Shown piece by piece: positions 7,659 to 15,942 of a stretch of DNA of 55,590 nucleotides. The stretch is taken from the NCBI GenBank assembly GCA_018266215.1, contig JAFEAV010000038.1, positions 1 to 55,590 of the forward strand, read 5' to 3'. Source of the DNA: Cyanobacteria bacterium SZAS LIN-3. GTDB taxonomy: Bacteria; Cyanobacteriota; Vampirovibrionia; Obscuribacterales; Obscuribacteraceae. How positions within the stretch are numbered: the stretch's first letter is position 1; every line of letters begins with the position of its first letter. The position numbers and the translations under genes were made by a program. Under the pieces are notes generated by a model. The model saw only the letters and a program-made list of their open reading frames with translations. It did no database searches and was not told the DNA's origin.

Positions 7659-8339
7659 ATGGGACGACTAACTCTCGTCAGTCTGGTGTTGGCGGCGGTG
7701 GTATCGTGGATGGTGACAGCCGGGTTGAAAGCCGTGCTCACCTGGTCCTACTTCCCCGTCGGTCCGACAACGACTGAACCCATCAAAGGCAGCCACGCTG
7801 TTGCGGGGCGGCCTACCATGAACGCGGATCAAATCGACCGCATTCTGGCAAAGCATCAGTCACCGTTTGCCGGTCACGGCAAGGTCATTTACGCTCTCGG
7901 TCTCAAACATGGCATAGACCCAGCCTATGCCATGGCCTTCTGGCAGCACGAGAGCGGTTTCGGCACGCTCGGCTGGGCCAGGACGACGAAGAATCCCGGC
8001 AACATCCGCGGTCCCGGTCGCGGTGGCTGGACTTATTTCGATGACTGGGACGACGGACTGGAAGCCTGGTTTCGCTTGATCAAGCGCAGCTACGTCGATG
8101 GCGGCTTGAATTTCACCAACCCCGAGGGTTTTACTTGCTCACGTAAGAAGCCCTGCCTGACGGTGGAGCAAATCCTTCCGGTCTATGCCCCCTCCAGCGA
8201 CGGCAACAACGTTGCTCGCTATGTGGCTTCGGTCAATAGCGCCGTCGAAAACTGGCGACTGCATCCCTATGCTTCGCTTTTCTTCGAGCCGGAGCCGATT
8301 TACTTCGCCCGGGCCGCGGCGGCTGAGGAGCATCTATGA
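7659..8339 (+). CDS. Membrane-anchored glucosaminidase-like muralytic protein
   Basis: An N-terminal hydrophobic segment (about residues 4-22) could be a signal anchor. Residues 55-200 resemble the glucosaminidase (GH73-like, lysozyme-fold) domain: MNADQIDRILAKHQSPFAG, GIDPAYAMAFWQHESGFG with probable catalytic E98, then TKNPGNIRG and YFDDWDDGLEAWFRLI. The domain would sit in the periplasm and cleave glycan strands of peptidoglycan. The start at 7659 has no strong ribosome binding site. The stop overlaps the start of the next gene (ATGA), so the membrane protein at 8336 is probably translationally coupled and may work with it. Confidence 0.78.
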   Translation: MGRLTLVSLVLAAVVSWMVTAGLKAVLTWSYFPVGPTTTEPIKGSHAVAGRPTMNADQIDRILAKHQSPFAGHGKVIYALGLKHGIDPAYAMAFWQHESGFGTLGWARTTKNPGNIRGPGRGGWTYFDDWDDGLEAWFRLIKRSYVDGGLNFTNPEGFTCSRKKPCLTVEQILPVYAPSSDGNNVARYVASVNSAVENWRLHPYASLFFEPEPIYFARAAAAEEHL

Positions 8340-8977
8340 ACGATGTGCACAAAAGTGTTTTCTGGTCGGTACTGTTCGGGCTGGTCTTTGCCGGTCTGGC
8401 CTATGTCCTGACGTCGACGACGTACAACCCGTTTCTCAAGGACACTTTCCCCGTTTACCTGGGCTACGCCATCACGGCGGGTACCGGTCTGGTGGCGGCG
8501 GGTTTGTTCTGGCTCTATCACCGCTGGCAGCATGATTGGCTCAAGGTGCGCCTTTTCCTGGCACCGCTGGCTGGTCTCTCCTTTGCCTGTGTGGCTTACT
8601 ACCTGACGGCGCCGCAGTCCGAGCACTGGACTGTCTACACCTTCATGAACCTGGTGCAGCCTTCGGCGCAGGTGCAAATCGCCTTCACCATGATCGGCTT
8701 TGTCGGCGGTGCATTGCTCATGCTTTTGATGGGCGCGCACTTCTTCCAGCGCCGCTTTTTCGCCAGTTTCGTGGTCGGGCTGATGGCCTTCTTCGCCGCA
8801 GGCTACGGCATCAGCGCCGCACTCCTGCCTTATCTGGTGACCAACCACCATTCTCAGATGGTGGACTTCGTCGCCAGTTATGGCCTGAATGCCGGTGTTT
8901 TCTTCGGCGCCTTCGTCTTCTTCATGGTGCTCCTGCCGGGGCATCTGGGAGGTAAGAAGAAGGACCCGCCGCAATGA
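8336..8977 (+). CDS. Polytopic membrane protein
   Basis: A 213-residue protein with about six hydrophobic segments (about residues 8-26, 41-60, 74-90, 112-135, 142-165 and 180-202) and a basic GGKKKDPP tail. The start codon overlaps the stop of the muralytic gene by 4 nt. It precedes two related membrane-anchored proteins. I recognise no transporter or enzyme motif; an accessory role in envelope remodelling is a guess from position only. Confidence 0.75.
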   Translation: MNDVHKSVFWSVLFGLVFAGLAYVLTSTTYNPFLKDTFPVYLGYAITAGTGLVAAGLFWLYHRWQHDWLKVRLFLAPLAGLSFACVAYYLTAPQSEHWTVYTFMNLVQPSAQVQIAFTMIGFVGGALLMLLMGAHFFQRRFFASFVVGLMAFFAAGYGISAALLPYLVTNHHSQMVDFVASYGLNAGVFFGAFVFFMVLLPGHLGGKKKDPPQ

Positions 8978-9015
8978 CTCTGCTGTTTCGTATAACCCAA
9001 CTTTGAAAGGAACGT

Positions 9016-10164
9016 ATGCGCCCAATACGCAAGATGTTCACCTTCTCGGCACATGTCCTCTTCTACTTCCTGGCCGGCCGCTGGCTGATCCAGGCAATGG
9101 GAGGGGCAGGCGGATCGGCTGCCATCGACACCCTCAGTCTCGCGGGAAAGTGTCTGGTGCTCAGCGGCATCTACCTGACGGTCATCTATGTGCTCTTCGT
9201 TCACATCCTCAGAAGCTACGGCAATGTCTTCACTCGCATCCTGGCGATGGAAGGCCTGCTGCTGGGGGTGCCGCTATCGGCGGTGGCACTGTTTGCCGCC
9301 GCCAATGGCCTGCTGACGGCGCTTGCCGCTGCCAGTCTTGCGGCCTGGCTCTACTTCGCCTACCGCTATCGGGCCAACAAGGCACGCTACGAAATCCAGG
9401 GCGCGGGTCCGGTGCCGGTCGATACCTGCATCCGCATTCCCGTCGAGCTGCCGCGTCCCGGTGACGCCATCGGTACGGGCGGCCTCATGGCCAGGCTCCT
9501 GCGTCAGGGGGTTGCTCATACCGAGACGGTCATCCCCTGGGAAGGCAAGCTGATGCTCTTCAGCTCCTGGTTCGAAAACGGTGCCTTCCTCAACGAGGTG
9601 CCGCGCATCCTCAAGCCGGATCCCAAATACCCCAACTACCTGCTGCAACGCAGGCCGGCTCTGAGGCAGGACCAGGTGGAGCTGATGGAGTATGTGGTGC
9701 GGGCGATGATCAAGCAAAACGCGGCCTATGTCGAAAGACTGAAAGCCCGGCGCGCTCGTCTGCCCGCCTTCCTCCGCAACTGGCTGGACAAGAAGTTTCC
9801 GGTCACGGGCTATGACTGGCTCGGTCGCTACACCGGTCGGCGGGCTCCGGATCACTGGACCTGCAATGTCGTCTATCTGGAGGTGATGCGTCGCTCCGGT
9901 GTTGAGGTCGTGCGTCTCGGACACGGCGCCGCAGGCCTGCGCACCGGCTGGTTCGACATCCCCAACACCGAGGACCTGCGTGCTGACGAGGCACTGCATC
10001 TGGTGCGCAATGCCGAGGTGCCGGAGCTGCTGGCTGAAGGGCGGGATTGTCCGACCTGCATGCCCACGGCTAAGGTGCCGCCGGATCCGGACTTTGAACG
10101 GGCGGTGGAGCGGCTGGTGCAGTACAGCACCAACATCTTCGCCCACCGCAAATCTTCCACCTGA
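9016..10164 (+). CDS. Membrane-anchored permuted papain-like protein 1
   Basis: Three to four membrane segments (about residues 8-28, 43-65, 77-97, 100-117) precede a soluble domain. Two conserved spots recur in the next gene: RPGDAIGTGG...VAHTETVI with H168, and PVTGYDWLG...DHWTCNVVYLEVM with C283. A GD-x(n)-H motif followed about 115 residues later by a Cys heading a helix is the layout of circularly permuted NlpC/P60 (YiiX-like) papain-fold enzymes, which act on amide or thioester bonds of peptidoglycan or lipids. This assignment is inference from motif order. GAAAGGAAC precedes the ATG. It is separated by 11 nt from its paralogue. Confidence 0.65.
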   Translation: MRPIRKMFTFSAHVLFYFLAGRWLIQAMGGAGGSAAIDTLSLAGKCLVLSGIYLTVIYVLFVHILRSYGNVFTRILAMEGLLLGVPLSAVALFAAANGLLTALAAASLAAWLYFAYRYRANKARYEIQGAGPVPVDTCIRIPVELPRPGDAIGTGGLMARLLRQGVAHTETVIPWEGKLMLFSSWFENGAFLNEVPRILKPDPKYPNYLLQRRPALRQDQVELMEYVVRAMIKQNAAYVERLKARRARLPAFLRNWLDKKFPVTGYDWLGRYTGRRAPDHWTCNVVYLEVMRRSGVEVVRLGHGAAGLRTGWFDIPNTEDLRADEALHLVRNAEVPELLAEGRDCPTCMPTAKVPPDPDFERAVERLVQYSTNIFAHRKSST

Positions 10165-10175
10165 AAGGGGGTCTC

Positions 10176-11216
10176 ATGTTCCGATTTTTGAAAACGGCGA
10201 AAGCCGTCGCGAATATCGCGATGTTGTTGCTCTCCTGGCAGTGGTACAGGCACGGCTTCGGGCTGGAATTCAGCGCCGGCTGTCTGGCGCTCAGCTTCAT
10301 GTGGCTGGCCCTGACGGTGTGTCAGATGAACTTCCTGATGCGCAGTTTCGTCACCATCCTCTCGCGTCTGCAGATGATCCTGCCGATGTGGTTTGGTCTG
10401 GGTCTGAGCGCTGCCGCGCTCTGGTCGTCGCAGAGCAGTGCCGTGGCAGCCGCCGCGCTCGCTTGCGTCGCGTCCTGGATCTGCGTCTTCGGCTGGTACC
10501 TGCGGCAGAAGAAGCAGTTTGAAAAGCGGGGCTATGGCGTGCTGCCGAAGGGCATCATGATCAATCCGCCGGCTGAAATGTTGCCGCCGGGTGCCATCCT
10601 GCTCATGACCGGCATCCCCGAAGCCATCGGTGAAGCTGTCGGCCACGGCGAAATCGTCATCCCCGATGGCGACAAGAAGTGGGCCTTCAGCACATACATG
10701 GCCTACGGTGTGGTCATGAACCCGCTGGAAGAAGTGCTGCCCCGGCGCGCCAAGCGTGGTATCACCGTCGCTCGCGTGCCGGTGGTGCCCTGGACCGAAG
10801 AGCAGTGCAAGCACTCGCTCTTGCAGGCCCGTTCGATGCTGCGGCAAAACAAGGAGTATGTCGTGCGCACTCGCGAGGCGCGGGCGAAGATGCTGGAGAG
10901 CCTGCCGCTGCCTGCCGTCGTCACGTCGCTGATTGGCGTGATTCTGCAGAAGACCATGCCGGTCACCGGTTACGACTGGTTCGGCCTGGTCCTGGGGCGG
11001 GTGAAGATGAACCGCTGGACTTGCATCGGTTCGGTGCAGGAGCTGCTCTGGCGCATGGGCATCACCCTGGATCGGTACTTCGGTACCGGTCTGCTCGGCG
11101 CCGGGACGTCCATCCTGGATCCGATCATGCCGGCGCGCTTCTTCGATTTGAAGTGCTACCGTGACCTGACCGAGGCCGACTACCAGAGTTGGCTGGCGGC
11201 GCAGGCGAACAAGTAG
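10176..11216 (+). CDS. Membrane-anchored permuted papain-like protein 2
   Basis: Paralogue of the preceding protein: N-terminal membrane segments (about residues 8-24, 36-55, 68-85, 88-108), then PPGAILLMTG...VGHGEIVIP with H157, and PVTGYDWFG...NRWTCIGSVQELLWRMG with C283. Sharing of PVTGYDW and WTC at nearly identical positions shows common ancestry, although most of the rest has diverged, so the two may have different substrates or form a heteromer. AAAGGGGG precedes the ATG. It ends the plus-strand array and is followed by a strong terminator. Confidence 0.65.
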   Translation: MFRFLKTAKAVANIAMLLLSWQWYRHGFGLEFSAGCLALSFMWLALTVCQMNFLMRSFVTILSRLQMILPMWFGLGLSAAALWSSQSSAVAAAALACVASWICVFGWYLRQKKQFEKRGYGVLPKGIMINPPAEMLPPGAILLMTGIPEAIGEAVGHGEIVIPDGDKKWAFSTYMAYGVVMNPLEEVLPRRAKRGITVARVPVVPWTEEQCKHSLLQARSMLRQNKEYVVRTREARAKMLESLPLPAVVTSLIGVILQKTMPVTGYDWFGLVLGRVKMNRWTCIGSVQELLWRMGITLDRYFGTGLLGAGTSILDPIMPARFFDLKCYRDLTEADYQSWLAAQANK

Positions 11217-11245
11217 ATCAGGCAGCCAGCAACTGTTGAAATGGG

Positions 11246-11279
11246 GAGGAGAAGCGGTGCCAAAAGCACCCTTCTCCTC
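11246..11279 (+). terminator. Rho-independent terminator
   Basis: GAGGAGAAG-C-GGTGC pairs with GCACC-CTTCTCCTC (one bulge, 5-nt loop), followed by TCGCCTTTTT. It ends the 2954-11216 array and sits between convergent genes. An AT-rich partly dyad stretch (TTATATTAGGACATATAGTT) follows about 35 nt later. Confidence 0.8.
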
Positions 11280-11354
11280 TCGCCTTTTTGGCGCTCAGCG
11301 CCATTTCTTTTTGCTTGGTTATATTAGGACATATAGTTGAATACATATGAAGGC

Positions 11355-11750
11355 TCAGAGCGATTCTTTCTCCTCGACCAAATTGAGGCCAAGTTGCATT
11401 TGCTTTTTCTTTGACAGGGCTCTGGCTATCATTGTATATGAGCGTTCGATGCAGCCTTTCAATTCGGCATCGCTCAGACCCCGCTTGTCGTAGTGTTGAA
11501 TCCACTTCAAGCCGCGGGAAGCGAGGTAGGGTGCCGGTCGGCAACCTGGTCGCTCGCTGAGAATTTCAAAGGCCATGTCGCTGACTTTGAAAGTCACTGC
11601 CAGAACCGGATCTGATTTCCCTGTGTCATTCCAGCCGCCGATGGCAAAAACTTTCTCGCCTATTTTCCAGACATCGCAGTCTCCCCACTGCACGACATGG
11701 GTCGTTTGTGGGAGTGATTGGCAAAACTTGTTGAATTGCTGGCGGTTCAT
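11355..11750 (-). CDS. MmcQ/YjbR family protein
   Basis: A 131-residue protein that fits the MmcQ/YjbR family (double-wing DNA-binding-like fold): MNRQQFNKFCQSLPQTTHVVQWGDCDVWKIGEKVFAIGG, then KVSDMAFEILSERPG and PYLASRGLKWIQHYD, and a C-terminal helix with an IERSYTMIARALSKK-type pattern. The molecular role of the family is unclear despite the name. No strong ribosome binding site; GAAGAGAAAC lies just upstream of the ATG. It follows the DUF1304 gene by 16 nt on the same strand. Codon use is mixed, unlike the array to the left. Confidence 0.88.
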   Translation of the reverse strand: MNRQQFNKFCQSLPQTTHVVQWGDCDVWKIGEKVFAIGGWNDTGKSDPVLAVTFKVSDMAFEILSERPGCRPAPYLASRGLKWIQHYDKRGLSDAELKGCIERSYTMIARALSKKKQMQLGLNLVEEKESL

Positions 11751-11766
11751 GTTTCTCTTCTAAATT

Positions 11767-12132
11767 TCAATGCGGTGTCAGTATCAATGACGCAATGGCC
11801 AGAGCCGCAGGCAATGCCTGAATCAGGAGGATTTTCTTTGTGGCGGTGAGCCCGCCGAATACCCCCGCCACCAGCACGCAGCCGTTGAAGAACAGGGCCA
11901 GCTGCCAGCCCGTCGGCGCAGGCGCAAACAATGACCAGATCAAGCCGGCGGCAAGAAAGCCATTGTATAGACCTTGATTGGCCGCCAGTGTTTTGGAGGC
12001 GACAGCAAATTCTTCGGTCAGGCCGAAGGATTTGCGCGTGCGCGCCGTTGTCCATGTGAACATCTCTATGTACATAAAAGCCAGATGGCTTAAAGCCACA
12101 AATATAGTCAGACCGGCCGATACATAGTGCAC
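11767..12132 (-). CDS. DUF1304 family membrane protein
   Basis: A 121-residue four-helix membrane protein with hallmarks of DUF1304: the FMYIEMFTW segment in the first helix and AANQGLYNGFLAAGL in the second. I take the GTG at 12132 as start because AGAAGG lies 8 nt upstream; no better ATG exists. It lies 12 nt after the acetoacetate decarboxylase gene and before MmcQ/YjbR, so the three may form one operon. Function of the family is not established. Confidence 0.85.
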   Translation of the reverse strand: MHYVSAGLTIFVALSHLAFMYIEMFTWTTARTRKSFGLTEEFAVASKTLAANQGLYNGFLAAGLIWSLFAPAPTGWQLALFFNGCVLVAGVFGGLTATKKILLIQALPAALAIASLILTPH

Positions 12133-12144
12133 GAATTTGACCTT

Positions 12145-12966
12145 CTAAAGAGCCGCTGCCGGCTGACTGCGTTGGCTCTGTATCAGGCTCATTCTGTCGC
12201 TTTCATCAAGATAGTCGTAGATCACCCGGCCGTAGGGAAGGGTAAGGTCGGCGATGAAGTGGCTGCCGCCGACGATTCTGTTGACCGGCAGATCGGCTAC
12301 CGGCGCGTTGACGTGGGGCACCAGATGCAGCCGCGCCGGACCACTCCAGGCGCCTTTGGCGTGGATGTCCACCATGTTGAAAGCGACCAGCTGCGCTATT
12401 GCCAGCGAACCGTCCGGATTGGGAATGAGTTTGAGATTGACATGGGTCTTGCTCAATTTTGTCGCCATCATCTCCTGCGCGGCATGAGCGGAGTCCGCCT
12501 GGCGCATCAGATCCTGATGTTTGTATCCCATCGTGCCCAGAGCCACTTGCTGCCCGGCGTATTGTAGTGTGCCGGTCAGTGTGTCGCTGGCGACAATCAA
12601 TTTTGGATTGGCGTGCTTCTTGGGGAAGCCCCAGATTTCGCGGCCGCCGGCGATGGGCGGTTCGCAGTCGAGATACATCTGGGCGACAAAATTGACTTTT
12701 TCACCGCGGAATGTGCAGGGGATCACTATTCCTGATTCAGTATAGTCGCCGAATCCCGAGCTGTCGGGCATGCGGATAAATTCATAAAGGACGGTGTTGC
12801 TTCCGTCCGGATCCAGCGGCTCGGGCACTGCTTCGCGAATGGCTTCGGGATCCGAGATATAAGTGATGATGAAATATTCGCGGTCGACAAAACGATAGGG
12901 CCCGGGTGGGTAGCTCGGTCCGGCGATAGGCATGGACGGCTGTTTGAGGACGTTTTCTATTTTCAT
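12145..12966 (-). CDS. adc: Acetoacetate decarboxylase family protein
   Basis: A 273-residue protein of the Adc superfamily. REIWGFPKKHANPK at about 109-122 holds the adjacent lysines (K116, K117) that correspond to the Schiff-base Lys and its pKa-lowering neighbour in clostridial acetoacetate decarboxylase, and the EFIRMPDSSGFGDYTE segment fits the substrate pocket. The reaction would convert acetoacetate to acetone and CO2, though many homologues use other keto acids, so the substrate is uncertain. GGAGACACCATAG precedes the ATG. No CoA-transferase or thiolase is nearby to support solvent formation. Confidence 0.85.
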   Translation of the reverse strand: MKIENVLKQPSMPIAGPSYPPGPYRFVDREYFIITYISDPEAIREAVPEPLDPDGSNTVLYEFIRMPDSSGFGDYTESGIVIPCTFRGEKVNFVAQMYLDCEPPIAGGREIWGFPKKHANPKLIVASDTLTGTLQYAGQQVALGTMGYKHQDLMRQADSAHAAQEMMATKLSKTHVNLKLIPNPDGSLAIAQLVAFNMVDIHAKGAWSGPARLHLVPHVNAPVADLPVNRIVGGSHFIADLTLPYGRVIYDYLDESDRMSLIQSQRSQPAAAL

Positions 12967-13097
12967 CTATGGTGTCTCCGCAGTCGCCTCAATGATAGGC
13001 CTTTGGTCGTTCCGTTTCGGGAGTGAGGCTGTGAGATGTCACACTTTAAAACAAAGACCTTTTCTGCTGTTATCATTTTCTGCTGAAGGGGCCTCAA

Positions 13098-13838
13098 GTG
13101 TTTAATATCCTGAAACGTACTACGCCTGTTGTCTTTGCGCTGCTGCTGCCGTTCTCCATTGCCTGCGAGAGCTTTGCCGCCGCCCCCCGCAAAGTGGAAA
13201 TCTGCCGGCCGAAGCCGCTTGGTCTGACCGTTACGCAGGCCCTGAAGAAATATGGACCGCAGGCCAGGGATCGCATTGTCGGGCGCTTCAGCCGGGTGCA
13301 GGCGCCATATCCGCCGAAGCGGACGACCTGGGTCTGTCTCAAGGATGAAAGGCAGCTGCTCGTTTTTGCCAGAAATGCCCGCGGGGACTGGAAGCAGATC
13401 GCATCCTATCCGCTGGTTTCCTGGAGCGGCGTGATCGGTCCGAAGCTCAAGGAGGGCGACTTGCAAATGCCCGAGGGTTTCTACAAGCCGACAGGGCTGG
13501 ATGCCTTTACCCATCTGTCATTGTGGGTAAACTATCCTAATGCCAGTGACAGGCGCAATGCGCGTCTGGAGCATCGCACCGCTCTTGGTGGCAGTATCCA
13601 GATTCACGAGGGTGTCTATTCCACCGGCTGTGCCGTTATCGATCATGATGCCATGTCTGAGTTGTTTGTCCTGGCGCACGACGTCGGTTGTGAAAAGATC
13701 GATTTGATTTTCGCGCCTTGCAATCTGGCCGCGAAGACCCCGCTTGTGGATTTTTCCAGGCAGCCGAAATGGCTGCCCCACCTGTATAAGGATTTGAAGG
13801 CGGCGCTGGCCGCACTGCCGATGGGCGGTCCGTCTTAG
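13098..13838 (+). CDS. Exported L,D-transpeptidase (YkuD-like)
   Basis: Starts at GTG 13098 with AAGGGG 6 nt upstream. Residues 1-29 form a signal peptide (KR, hydrophobic core, SFAAA). The catalytic domain shows WVCLKDERQLLVFA, GDLQMPEGFYKPTG and the active site IHEGVYSTGCAVID with H170, S175 and nucleophile C178, the H...SxGC pattern of L,D-transpeptidases. Such enzymes make 3-3 cross-links or attach proteins to peptidoglycan in the periplasm. The layout is close to the YafK subgroup. Its stop codon overlaps that of the convergent Nudix gene by 4 nt. Confidence 0.85.
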   Translation: MFNILKRTTPVVFALLLPFSIACESFAAAPRKVEICRPKPLGLTVTQALKKYGPQARDRIVGRFSRVQAPYPPKRTTWVCLKDERQLLVFARNARGDWKQIASYPLVSWSGVIGPKLKEGDLQMPEGFYKPTGLDAFTHLSLWVNYPNASDRRNARLEHRTALGGSIQIHEGVYSTGCAVIDHDAMSELFVLAHDVGCEKIDLIFAPCNLAAKTPLVDFSRQPKWLPHLYKDLKAALAALPMGGPS

Positions 13839-14512
13839 AAGCTGAAGACCGGACGGTCGGGCAGTTGTTCAAATTCCTGTTCGGCAAAAGAATAGAGTCT
13901 TGCCGGTCGGAATGAGCCCTGTTGAGACGTTTCGTCCAGTTCTTTCAGGACGCCCAGCTTGAGAAATCTTTTGCGGAAGTTGCGGTTGTCTATGGTTCTA
14001 CCCAGGACCGCTTCGTAGACCGACTGCAGATCGCGCAGGGTAAATTTTTCGGGCAGCAGGCTGAAGGCCGCCGCCGAGTATTCGATTTTGTATTTGATTC
14101 TCTGATGGGCATACTCGACGATTCGCCGGTGATCAAAAGCCAGTTTAGGCAGATCCATAACCGGCCACCAGGCGACGCCGCTGGCATCAGAGCTGGCTTT
14201 TAGCTCCAGATCGTCCTGGCGCAGCAGTGCCAGATAGGAAACAGTCACCACCCGCCCGCGCGGGTCCCGGCCCTTATCTCCGAAAGTAAATAGCTGCTCG
14301 AGGTAGACATTGCCGACATTTGTTTCTTCCAGAAGCTCTCGCGCCGCCGCCTGTTCGACGGTTGTGTCCTGCTCATCGAGGAAGCCCCCGGGCAGTGCCC
14401 AGAGGTTTTTATATGGGTCGTGCTTGCGTTTGACCAGAAGGATTTCAAGCTGGGCCTCTTGAACTGCAAAAGCCACGGTATCGACGGTTACTTTGATTGG
14501 TTCGTGGGACAT
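13835..14512 (-). CDS. nrtR: NrtR-type Nudix transcriptional regulator
   Basis: A Nudix domain (residues 1-130) with LWALPGGFLDEQD and ARELLEETNV; one extra residue relative to the canonical GX5EX7REUXEEXGU box suggests ADP-ribose binding with weak or no hydrolysis. It is followed by a winged-helix-like C-terminal part (LPEKFTLRDLQSVYEAVLG...NFRKRFLKLGVLKEL). This is the NrtR architecture: a repressor of NAD synthesis genes released by ADP-ribose or related ligands. It is divergent from nadA-nadB, exactly the expected target, with related dyads between them (separate entries). The start at 14512 has only a distant GGAG. Confidence 0.82.
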   Translation of the reverse strand: MSHEPIKVTVDTVAFAVQEAQLEILLVKRKHDPYKNLWALPGGFLDEQDTTVEQAAARELLEETNVGNVYLEQLFTFGDKGRDPRGRVVTVSYLALLRQDDLELKASSDASGVAWWPVMDLPKLAFDHRRIVEYAHQRIKYKIEYSAAAFSLLPEKFTLRDLQSVYEAVLGRTIDNRNFRKRFLKLGVLKELDETSQQGSFRPARLYSFAEQEFEQLPDRPVFSF

Positions 14513-14578
14513 GATTTTTAGCTTTTGCTCCGGCTGGCTGCCGTGGGTGGGGGCGGGCTCTGAGGCGCGGTCTATGAG

Positions 14579-14602
14579 TAACCGTATTGTAAACGATAAC
14601 CG
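14579..14602. promoter_or_regulatory. Candidate NrtR operator A
   Basis: TAACCGTATTGTAAACG followed by ATAACCG, about 67 nt upstream of the nrtR start. It shares TAACCG-ATTGTAAA-CG with site B read on the other strand. A repressor site for autoregulation is inferred from position and repetition only. Confidence 0.5.
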
Positions 14603-14711
14603 CGCCGGTGGAGATCTCTGTTTTTGATTTTGGGCTTGTGTTCCGGGGTCGCGCGCACTTGCCCTGACTGTGATCGGCCCTGCCGCCCGTTTGGTACGGT
14701 TCCGTTGACCT

Positions 14712-14731
14712 CGATTTACAATCGGTTACCG
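14712..14731. promoter_or_regulatory. Candidate NrtR operator B
   Basis: Two overlapping palindromes: CGATT-TAC-AATCG (14712-14724) and CGGTTACCG (14723-14731). On the minus strand it reads CGGTAACCGATTGTAAATCG, matching site A over TAACCG-ATTGTAAA. It lies mid-way between nrtR and nadA. Confidence 0.5.
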
Positions 14732-14884
14732 TTATTTGTACATTTATATGCTCGTATTTTTGGCGTAATTGCAACGCAGGTGGGCATTTCGGCTTGAAGC
14801 GTACAGGCCCGGTGGAATCCCCTTGGTGAAGCCCTGTCGATGAAATGGCAGGATTCATTTGACCCTTTATTAGAATCTGGTAGA

Positions 14885-14922
14885 TTGTCAAATAGTTCAT
14901 GCTATAACGTATATTGTACGTT
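14885..14922 (+). promoter_or_regulatory. nadA promoter region with dyad C
   Basis: A plausible -35 TTGTCA (14885-14890) and -10 TATATT (14910-14915, 19-nt spacing) overlap a perfect inverted repeat AACGTA-TATTG-TACGTT (14906-14922). Overlap of the dyad with the -10 box would allow repression of nadA-nadB. It also resembles sites A and B around ATTGTA. Start sites are not known. Confidence 0.5.
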
Positions 14923-14957
14923 TACTGTTTATTCGCTCCAAGGATGAAAGAAAACAC

Positions 14958-15932
14958 ATGGCCACAGTTACGACTGTAGACAATCAGACCCAGAAAATGA
15001 TTGATGAAATCAAAGAGCTGAGCAAAAAGCGCAACGCCGTTATCCTTGCTCACAACTATCAGATTCCGATCATTCAGGATGTGGCCGATTTTGTCGGTGA
15101 TTCGCTCGGGCTTTCACAGCAGGCGGCGAAGACCGATGCTGAGACGATTGTTTTCTGCGGCGTGCATTTTATGGCCGAGACCGCGGCCATTTTGTGTCCG
15201 ACAAAGCGAGTGCTGATCCCGGACCTTGAGGCCGGTTGTTCCCTGGCTGCGTCCATAGATATTGATCAATTGTTGGCCTGGAAGGCTGAGCATCCTGGAG
15301 CCGTGGTTGTTTCTTATGTCAATACCACCGCTGCCATCAAAGCCGAATCCGATTACTGCTGTACGTCCGGTAATGCTCTGAAGATTGTGCAGTCCATACC
15401 GGAAGACAGAGAAATACTTTTTCTGCCCGATATGTTTCTGGGCTCCTGGGTGCAGAAGGTCACCGGGCGCAAGAATATGCACATATGGATGGGCGAGTGT
15501 CATGTGCATGCCGCCGTGCATCCGAGCAAAATTGACGAAAAAATGAAAGAGCATCCCGATGCCGATCTTTTGATTCATCCTGAATGCGGCTGCCTCACGC
15601 CCTATCTCGATCGGGTTGTGCGCAACGGTGGTAACGGCAAGGATGTCTTGAAGGTGGCTTCCACCGAAGGCATGATCAATCTGGCCAGTTCCTCACCCAC
15701 CAAAAAGTTTGTTGTAGCCACCGAAATAGGCATTCTACACCGGCTGAGAAAAGAGAATCCCGAGAAGGAATTTTTGCCGATCAGTGCGGAGATGAGCTGC
15801 CAGTTTATGAAAATGATTACGCTGGAAAAACTGCACCGTTCGCTTTCGCAGGATGTCTATCAGGTTACCGTACCTGAGGAAACCGCTTCCCGAGCCCGTA
15901 TTGCTATCGAGCGCATGATCTCCATTTTTTAG
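14958..15932 (+). CDS. nadA: Quinolinate synthase
   Basis: A 324-residue NadA. It condenses iminoaspartate with dihydroxyacetone phosphate to quinolinate in de novo NAD synthesis, using a 4Fe-4S cluster. Likely ligands are C94 (EAGC), C181 (MGEC) and C281 (AEMSC), with spacings like the E. coli enzyme. The family motifs AHNYQ, FCGVHFMAETA and HPECGC are present. CAAGGATG lies upstream of the ATG. nadB starts 10 nt after the stop, so the two are co-expressed, presumably under NrtR. No nadC is visible in the window. Confidence 0.96.
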   Translation: MATVTTVDNQTQKMIDEIKELSKKRNAVILAHNYQIPIIQDVADFVGDSLGLSQQAAKTDAETIVFCGVHFMAETAAILCPTKRVLIPDLEAGCSLAASIDIDQLLAWKAEHPGAVVVSYVNTTAAIKAESDYCCTSGNALKIVQSIPEDREILFLPDMFLGSWVQKVTGRKNMHIWMGECHVHAAVHPSKIDEKMKEHPDADLLIHPECGCLTPYLDRVVRNGGNGKDVLKVASTEGMINLASSSPTKKFVVATEIGILHRLRKENPEKEFLPISAEMSCQFMKMITLEKLHRSLSQDVYQVTVPEETASRARIAIERMISIF

Positions 15933-15942
15933 GAGAAAAGAA

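Noticed and set aside
14445..14900. 151-codon minus-strand frame between nrtR and nadA
   Set aside because: It overlaps the start of nrtR and the regulatory dyads and has no start signal or protein-like composition.
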